NCBI GenBank assembly: GCA_033439685.1
Contig: JAUEDM010000001.1
Coordinates: 2,294,001 to 2,358,000, forward strand
Direction: 5' to 3'
Origin: Apodospora peruviana
Taxonomy: Eukaryota; Ascomycota; Sordariomycetes; Sordariales; Lasiosphaeriaceae
Length of the DNA: 64,000 nucleotides
Within the stretch, counting starts at the first letter, position 1, and the number at the start of each line of letters is the position of its first letter. Positions 58,812 to 64,000 of the stretch are shown piece by piece. Made by a program: the position numbers and the translations under genes. Under the pieces are notes generated by a model. The model saw only the letters and a list, made by a program, of their open reading frames with translations, ran no database searches and was not told the origin of the DNA.

Positions 58812-59644
58812 GGTCGCTTTCTTTGTCTGCCAAAGACAGATCCAATGAGTGAAGGTTGCCGGATGTCATTCCGAGAATCCCATGAACAGGGTTTGGAGGT
58901 TTTGGTGATGGGAGGCTTTTTTTTTCTACGAGATAGAATACGAAGGAATCTTTCCCAGATATTTCTTTAAGTCGTCAAAAAAAATTCACAGACCCCACAC
59001 CAATGATGGCCCAGTGCCTCCTTATCTTATCGGTGCTGCCACAGCTAGTGTGGCACTATGGCACTGGGGCTGTTGGCTTGTGGCGTGTATCCCTTTTACG
59101 TGGTAAACCTAGCCAAAAACAGTTGACGCGACTTTGACAGCTCCATTTCCGCCCTACCATCCCGTCACCGAGTAGCACTTATCGCATTGGCAGCCTACCT
59201 CCCCGAAGTCCCCAGACCTTGGTCAGACAATCACATCGTCACTTTAGACGTGTCTGCATGTGCGTTAGGTACTGCACCGCCGCACTTGGGCACCAGGTTT
59301 ACTTTTACATACTCACCACTTGTCAAACACACTGTCCATCTTGCTTGCGCGTAACTGTATGTTGGGTCCGTCCTGCCTCCCGTCGTCCATCTCCCCCCCC
59401 CCCCCCCCCCCGCCCCCCAACTTGCACATTGGAAGCAAGGGACATCTTCTGCATCCTTTTCTAAATATATTGCCAACGATTACACCGAGAGCACCAGGCA
59501 CCAAACAACAGCCAACAACCGCTGCTACATCCTTCCGCCATCTTTGCTAACCGTCTCGGCCTTTAGTATTCTGTCCGCTCTTAACTCACTGCAAGGGCCT
59601 ACGCATTTCCATCACACCCCCTTTCCATCACCTGAACCTCCAAA
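58812..59644. promoter_or_regulatory. Divergent promoter region, Mrd1 / LC8
   Basis: An 833 bp region separates the outward-facing start codons. It contains a C19 run and pyrimidine-rich leader sequence before the LC8 start. Confidence 0.45.
59393..59411 (+). repeat. C19 homopolymer
   Basis: Nineteen consecutive C, about 235 bp upstream of the LC8 start codon, followed by GCCCCCC. The true length may differ because such runs are error-prone in sequencing. Confidence 0.85.
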
Positions 59645-60423
59645 ATGCCGGTCGACGAGGTCAAGACGAGTGCTTCCCCAGCACCAAGGGAGAAGCTGGA
59701 AGGTAATCATTTGCTCCCTCTTGGCCCCCTTCCTCCCGTTGTTTTCTTGGCTAACAAGCGCCCTGTCTACTCAGCCCAAATCAAGAGCGCTGACATGGTA
59801 ACGCAATCAAATTCGACTCCTTTCTACTTGTGACGCCGTGCCGTACTCGAATCGCTAACCACACCACCACGTGCCACCAGACCGAGGACATGCAGCAGGA
59901 AGCAGTTGAAGTTGGTATGTGGGGGAGATGAAATGAGGCGTTTCCAAGACCCGTCCTGGAGGGAAGAGAGTTGGAAGACTGATATGTGTCACCGCAACAG
60001 CCCAGGAAGCCATGGCCAAGTTTACGATCGAGAAGGTGCGCGGCTCGGAGCAGCCATCCATCCCGTTGGAATGATGCAACATTGTCTCTCGGGCAGTAGC
60101 ACATGGCTGACACGTTTTTGACAGGACATTGCGCAACACATCAAGAAAACAGTACGCAATAATACTCTTGGGTTGTCACATAATCTGTTATGGCAGCTGA
60201 CGAGCGTTTCGTGATAACAGTTCGATGAGAGAAAGGGTCCCACATGGCACTGCATTGTCGGACGCAACTTCGGTAGCTTTGTTACCCACGGTATGTTTGC
60301 TTGCTTCAAGTCCAACCTTGTTTATATTTTGCCCGGAAGCTTACCACTTCCCTCACAGAGACCAAGCACTTCATTTACTTCTATCTCGGCCACTGTGCCA
60401 TTTTGCTGTTCAAGACACAGTAG
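59645..60423 (+). CDS. Dynein light chain LC8
   Basis: Dimeric hub protein of cytoplasmic dynein and many other complexes (DYNLL; Dyn2 in yeast, nudG in Aspergillus). Seven exons: 59645-59702, 59775-59797, 59881-59914, 60001-60035, 60125-60151, 60221-60290 and 60359-60423, giving 103 residues. Several exons are just 23-35 nt. The protein reads AQIKSADM, TEDMQQEAVEVAQEAM, FTIEKDIAQHIKKTFDERKG, TWHCIVGRNFGSFVTHETKH and FIYFYLGHCAILLFKTQ, the near-invariant LC8 sequence. An N-terminal extension of about 19 residues (MPVDEVKTSASPAPREKLE) is poorly conserved. Every splice has GT..AG signals and keeps phase, and the stop is right after the canonical TQ end. Confidence 0.95.
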
Positions 60424-61920
60424 GGGCGCGACCTCCTCCGTTTGCTTCTCTCGCGATTGTAAGCTACAGTGTATTGTCGGATTTGCAATGGGACAGAGAG
60501 AGAGAGAGAGAGAGAGAGAGATGAACAGAGGAAGCACCACCCTCCATGAACAAATTATCAACAAGGAGACGGAGTGGCCGGAGATCTACTCGACGACAGC
60601 TGGTTAAACATAGATGGTGAGGGCAACACGGAAGATTGGGAGCTTACGCTTGTGTGTATGTGTATGAGAATACCGAGAAATGGAGGAGGACAGGGCAGCA
60701 GTTTGGTATCATCTACGTTGTGAAAAATACCTTCCCTTTGGCTACTGACCCTTTGCGGAACTCCGAAGTTAGCGTGACGGATGTGGCAAATTACGAGGCA
60801 TTCCTTCAGTTGGACTGATCAGGCGGTAATGTTGTTTACTTACAATGTTGATGTATTTGCGGCTGAATATGGCCGACTGTCATTGACCATCAGAAAGTCA
60901 CGACCTGGTCAACAAGTAACATGAACCCCCATAATCCTCGCGTGCGTGCCTTTGTTAACGCCAAACAATCAACAAAGGATGTTACGTATCTTTTTTAAGC
61001 CTGTCAACCTCTGAATTGAAACTTGGAAGAAGACAGTGCGTTGATGACTACAACAAAGGGAATATTACAAAATCAGAAATTTCCCGAATAAATACGAAGA
61101 GAATGAGAGATATCATAACTTCACCAAAGAGTTAGTAGACCAAGTCTCATGAGGATTATGAAAGCTCGTAACTCAGAAGCAAAATGAGGACATGATTTAT
61201 ATTCATCTGCAAGTCACAAGACCAGCTAATACCTCACCCATCCTTTTCACTTTCAACCATGCAGTTTTTTACTTTATTTTAGAACCCGTTTGTTTCTCCC
61301 CGGTTTCATTGATCACTGTCGATGTTCTCGAAAGTAGTTCCGGTAACGACGATGTAGCTACCTCACCAAGCGAGGCGGCACCTGGCAAGTAATCATGTTC
61401 GAGAACATGGACGACAAACCAATGGAGCATAGGAATCATGGTATACACTCATAATCGCAGAGATATCACAAAAAACAAATGCTTGAACGTATCCAGTTGA
61501 TTCCATTGGGGATAACGAACGCATGTCGAAGCTAAATCGCCTAACCCTTCCAAGCCAAATTTCGACCCTGTCCCATCCTCAATAGTATAGAGGCAAGAAA
61601 GAGCGTTGGGAGAACGGGTATTATCGAACCGTAGTGATGAGGTACACCCCCCTTAAGCCAAATTCCCAGATATATGAAACAGAAAAACAAAGACTCCAAT
61701 TGGTTGGCCACTTGTGGCAATGCCCACGCAAAAAGCAGATGTCCCATCCCATGATGTGCCAGAATGACCATGATGTATCGCGGTGATATGTTGCCATAGG
61801 AAAAAATGACTAACTCCTTGATTCCTTCCCCCTTTTTTAACCCTCCGAAAAATGCTCCAAAACAGAGATCAAAGCAAAATATCCCTGTCTCACGTTCCTT
61901 TCATCCTCTCTTCCCTCGCA
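60424..61920. other. Convergent spacer between LC8 and ELL-type gene
   Basis: 1.5 kb of AT-rich DNA with the microsatellite above. Small frames (60636-60818, 61192-61392, 61541-61771) have no recognisable feature. No gene supported. Confidence 0.4.
60495..60520 (+). repeat. (AG)13 microsatellite
   Basis: Thirteen AG units, about 70 bp after the LC8 stop codon and so probably in its 3' UTR. Confidence 0.9.
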
Positions 61921-63997
61921 TCAGATCTCCAGCGCTTGCTCCACCGCGACCTTGCTGTAGATCTCATTCTTCATCTCACTGAGCCGATGGTGCATATCCA
62001 TTAGGTCCGTAACCTTGGCCGGATCGGGCTCCTCGAGTCGCGAGATCGCCTCGTGGAGTTCTTGATACCGCATGTAGTATTGCTTGAATTTGAGGGCCTC
62101 ATTCACAACCTCACGTGACATCCTCTGCCGCTTTGAGGCTCTTCCCGAGGACGCGTCCTGTGCTGGCCGCTTCCTACCAACACCAATACTGCTAACATCA
62201 GTGCTTCCTGTGCTGCTTATCCCCGAATTGCTACTCGAGCTACTGGCGATTGTATCGCGATCATGTTCGCGCTCGCGTTTGCGAGCCCGCGGGCGAGCAG
62301 GCTGCTCGTCCTCCACGTCGGACGCATTCGTCGGCGGGGACGATGCCAGGGGCGACGACTTCATTGGCGATGTGTTCTTGGTCTTGTTCAACGACACACC
62401 CGAGGTGGTCCCGCGACTATACTGGCTGGCATCCGACGGTGCGCGCTTGTGGATCGAGCTGGTAACCGGCAGCTGCGCCTTGGGCGCAGGCTTGATGCGC
62501 TTACTGAGCGGAGTACCCGAACTTGAGCTGTCATCCTCTTCGATATCGCGGGAGCGCTTTGCGGGTGGCTTTGTCGGTTTGGCGATAACCTGCGCGCGGA
62601 TTGTGTCTCTGTCCTGCTCTGGCTCTCGCTCTCTGTCTCTAGGGGCAGCTTTAGGGGCAGATTTGGGCATAGGAGCTGGCGCAGCTTTCGGTTTCTCCGC
62701 TGCTCTCGGCTTCTCGATCGCCTTGACTTTCTCTGTCGGCTTTGGCTTCTCAGCCGGTCTGATCTTCTCGGCCGGCTTAGGTTTCTCGGCCTGTCGGTCA
62801 ACTGGTTTCGGAGCGGGTGCTGGCTTGCCCTTCGCCACCGACAAGGGAACTTCATCGTTGTCCGAGTCTGAATCCGATATGAACTCCTTAGACAAAACCC
62901 GCCCACCTTTTGGAGCGGAAGCCTTGGCCGGTGGCTTTGTTGGTGAGACCTTTGGTGATGCCTTGGCCGCCGCGGCGGCAGCTGGCTTCTTCGAATTCGA
63001 CAAGAGACGCTTTGCCTGGGCTTCAGAGGCCGACAACTTTTTCTTGGTTGAGGTTTGCGAGTTGGATCGTGACATCGGTTCACCGCCCTTGGTCTTCTTG
63101 GCTCCAGAGCTAGCCGAATCGTCCTTTTCCGAGTCACCTCCACTGGGACTTGCTGTGCCTGCCTTTTGCACATTGATCTTGGGCGTGGCAGCAGACGGAC
63201 CCTTGGCGATGGCTGCCTGCAGTTTGCTCAGACATATGCCCTTCCCACGCTCTGACATCGGGAGCAGTTTCTGCCACACCGGTTCCGACGAGCCCAGGCG
63301 CATTCGATCGTACTGTTTGATGGCGTTATCGATTGCCTTTTGTCGATGTTCCTCTGGGGAATAGTCGTATTGAAACACGTCCAGTTCCTTCCAGTACATC
63401 TTTCTGAGAGACCACTTTTGAATCCCGCTGTCGAAGTCGGCTACCTTGTTTAGTGCATCGGTGAATTCCTGCTCGGTGCCCTCATTGTACTTGGCAAGGA
63501 GCTCGTCAAATGTTGACTCCTGGGCGGCCAGCTCGTGAATGATCGGGAATCGTTGTTGTTTCAACTTGTCGTGAGCAGCACTTGTAGGCCCAAGAGAAGG
63601 AGACGCAAGACCGCTCAGCGCAGGACTGGGCGGAAGTGATCGAGGTGTAGCACCAGATTGTGCTCCTAGAAGCCTGCCCTTTGCAGCCGCCTTTCCTTTT
63701 CCCCCTTTGGTAGGCAGGATTGTATCTACAATCACAGTACTAGAGTCCCAAGTTAGCTTGGCGCTTTTTAATCGTTCGGGCGTAAAACACATACGAGTTC
63801 TCTCGCTTGTCCGCCTGCTCCTTCTCCTTCGCCCTCCTGAGTTCGGCAATGGCATCCTGCAGGTCTTGGTCTGAAGGCGAGCCTGCATTGAGCTTTGAGT
63901 TTGCATTGCCTGCGGTTTTGGCTGCCTTATTCGATTTAGCGACCTCCGGGGCCTTCGGGCCCCTTTTCTTGTACTTTGGCACTCGAAAGATCGACAT
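61921..63997 (-). CDS. RNA polymerase II elongation factor ELL-type (5' end uncertain)
   Basis: ELL increases Pol II elongation rate. Exons 63997-63795 and 63739-61921 give 673 residues from the ATG at 63997, which lies three bases from the window edge; fungal ELL proteins usually have a further N-terminal domain, so this Met may be internal and the gene may run off the window. After a coiled segment (DLQDAIAELRRAKEKEQ) and TVIVDTILPTKGGKGK comes the conserved core: FPIIHELAAQ, FTDALNKVADFDSG, WSLRKMYWKELDVFQYDY and QKAIDNAIKQYDRMRLG. A long Lys/Pro/Ala/Ser low-complexity region (about 275-590) with PAEKxKP-type repeats follows, and a helical occludin/ELL-like end (YYMRYQELHEAISRL, MHHRLSEMKNEIYSKV). 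The 55 nt intron starts GTATGT. Confidence 0.78.
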
Positions 63998-64000
63998 TGT

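Noticed and set aside
62084..63364. Plus-strand frame of 426 codons opposite the ELL-type gene
   Set aside because: Antisense shadow of the Lys/Pro/Ala-rich region; it has only low-complexity Gly/Ala/Leu sequence, while the minus frame has recognisable ELL motifs.

Overview
The window is nuclear DNA of a filamentous ascomycete (Pezizomycotina, most likely Sordariomycetes and probably Sordariales). The evidence is the gene set (CYP51, PEX13, RCF2, SFP1-type and TEA/AbaA-type regulators, a Mrd1 homologue), introns of mostly 55-130 nt with GTAAGT/GTATGT-type donors and CTAAC/CTGAC-like branch sites, GC-rich exons and AT-richer spacers. Exon joins were worked out by hand from splice signals, reading phase and protein continuity, and each model closes in frame.

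Layout. Bases 2-1816 hold the 3' part of a membrane-anchored glycosyltransferase-like gene. 3032-4761 is CYP51 (sterol 14-alpha-demethylase). 6617-9351 is an intron-rich ER Hsp70 ending in HDEL. 9913-11052 is a single-pass surface-type protein whose likely signal peptide is cut off by an in-frame stop. 11898-13375 is PEX13. On the minus strand follow TFIIA large subunit (14754-16568) and Cdc20 (17771-19631). 20534-22897 is a kelch-BTB protein, and after a 3.1 kb spacer 26007-27650 is a purine-cytosine permease. Then come Dus3 (minus, 28312-30618), a second kelch protein (31699-33486), Rcf2 (minus, 34681-35498), a 6.2 kb gene-poor stretch, the split-zinc-finger regulator SFP1 (41719-44114), cyclophilin H (minus, 45840-46802) and a secreted protein with a predicted N-terminal histidine (minus, 47401-48786). 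After another 3.1 kb spacer come a TEA-domain AbaA-type developmental regulator (minus, 51907-55468), Mrd1 (minus, 56065-58811), LC8 dynein light chain (59645-60423) and an ELL-type elongation factor (minus, 61921-63997, 5' end uncertain at the window edge).

Most genes are core eukaryotic functions: sterol synthesis, ER folding, peroxisome import, basal transcription and elongation, APC/C activation, tRNA modification, rRNA processing, splicing, respiratory assembly and dynein. They do not form a cluster or operon-like unit. I saw no tRNA, rRNA, CRISPR, intact transposon or secondary-metabolite cluster.

The less ordinary content is: the N-terminal-His secreted protein (candidate copper histidine-brace enzyme); a reading-frame break and a 34-glutamine tract in the AbaA homologue, with CATTCY motifs upstream; the stop codon inside a signal peptide at 9907; three unlisted coding-like relics in the gene-poor spacers (24.7, 39.2 and 51.2 kb); micro-exons of 18-27 nt; and a dispersed TACCTAGGTA-like palindrome in the spacers.
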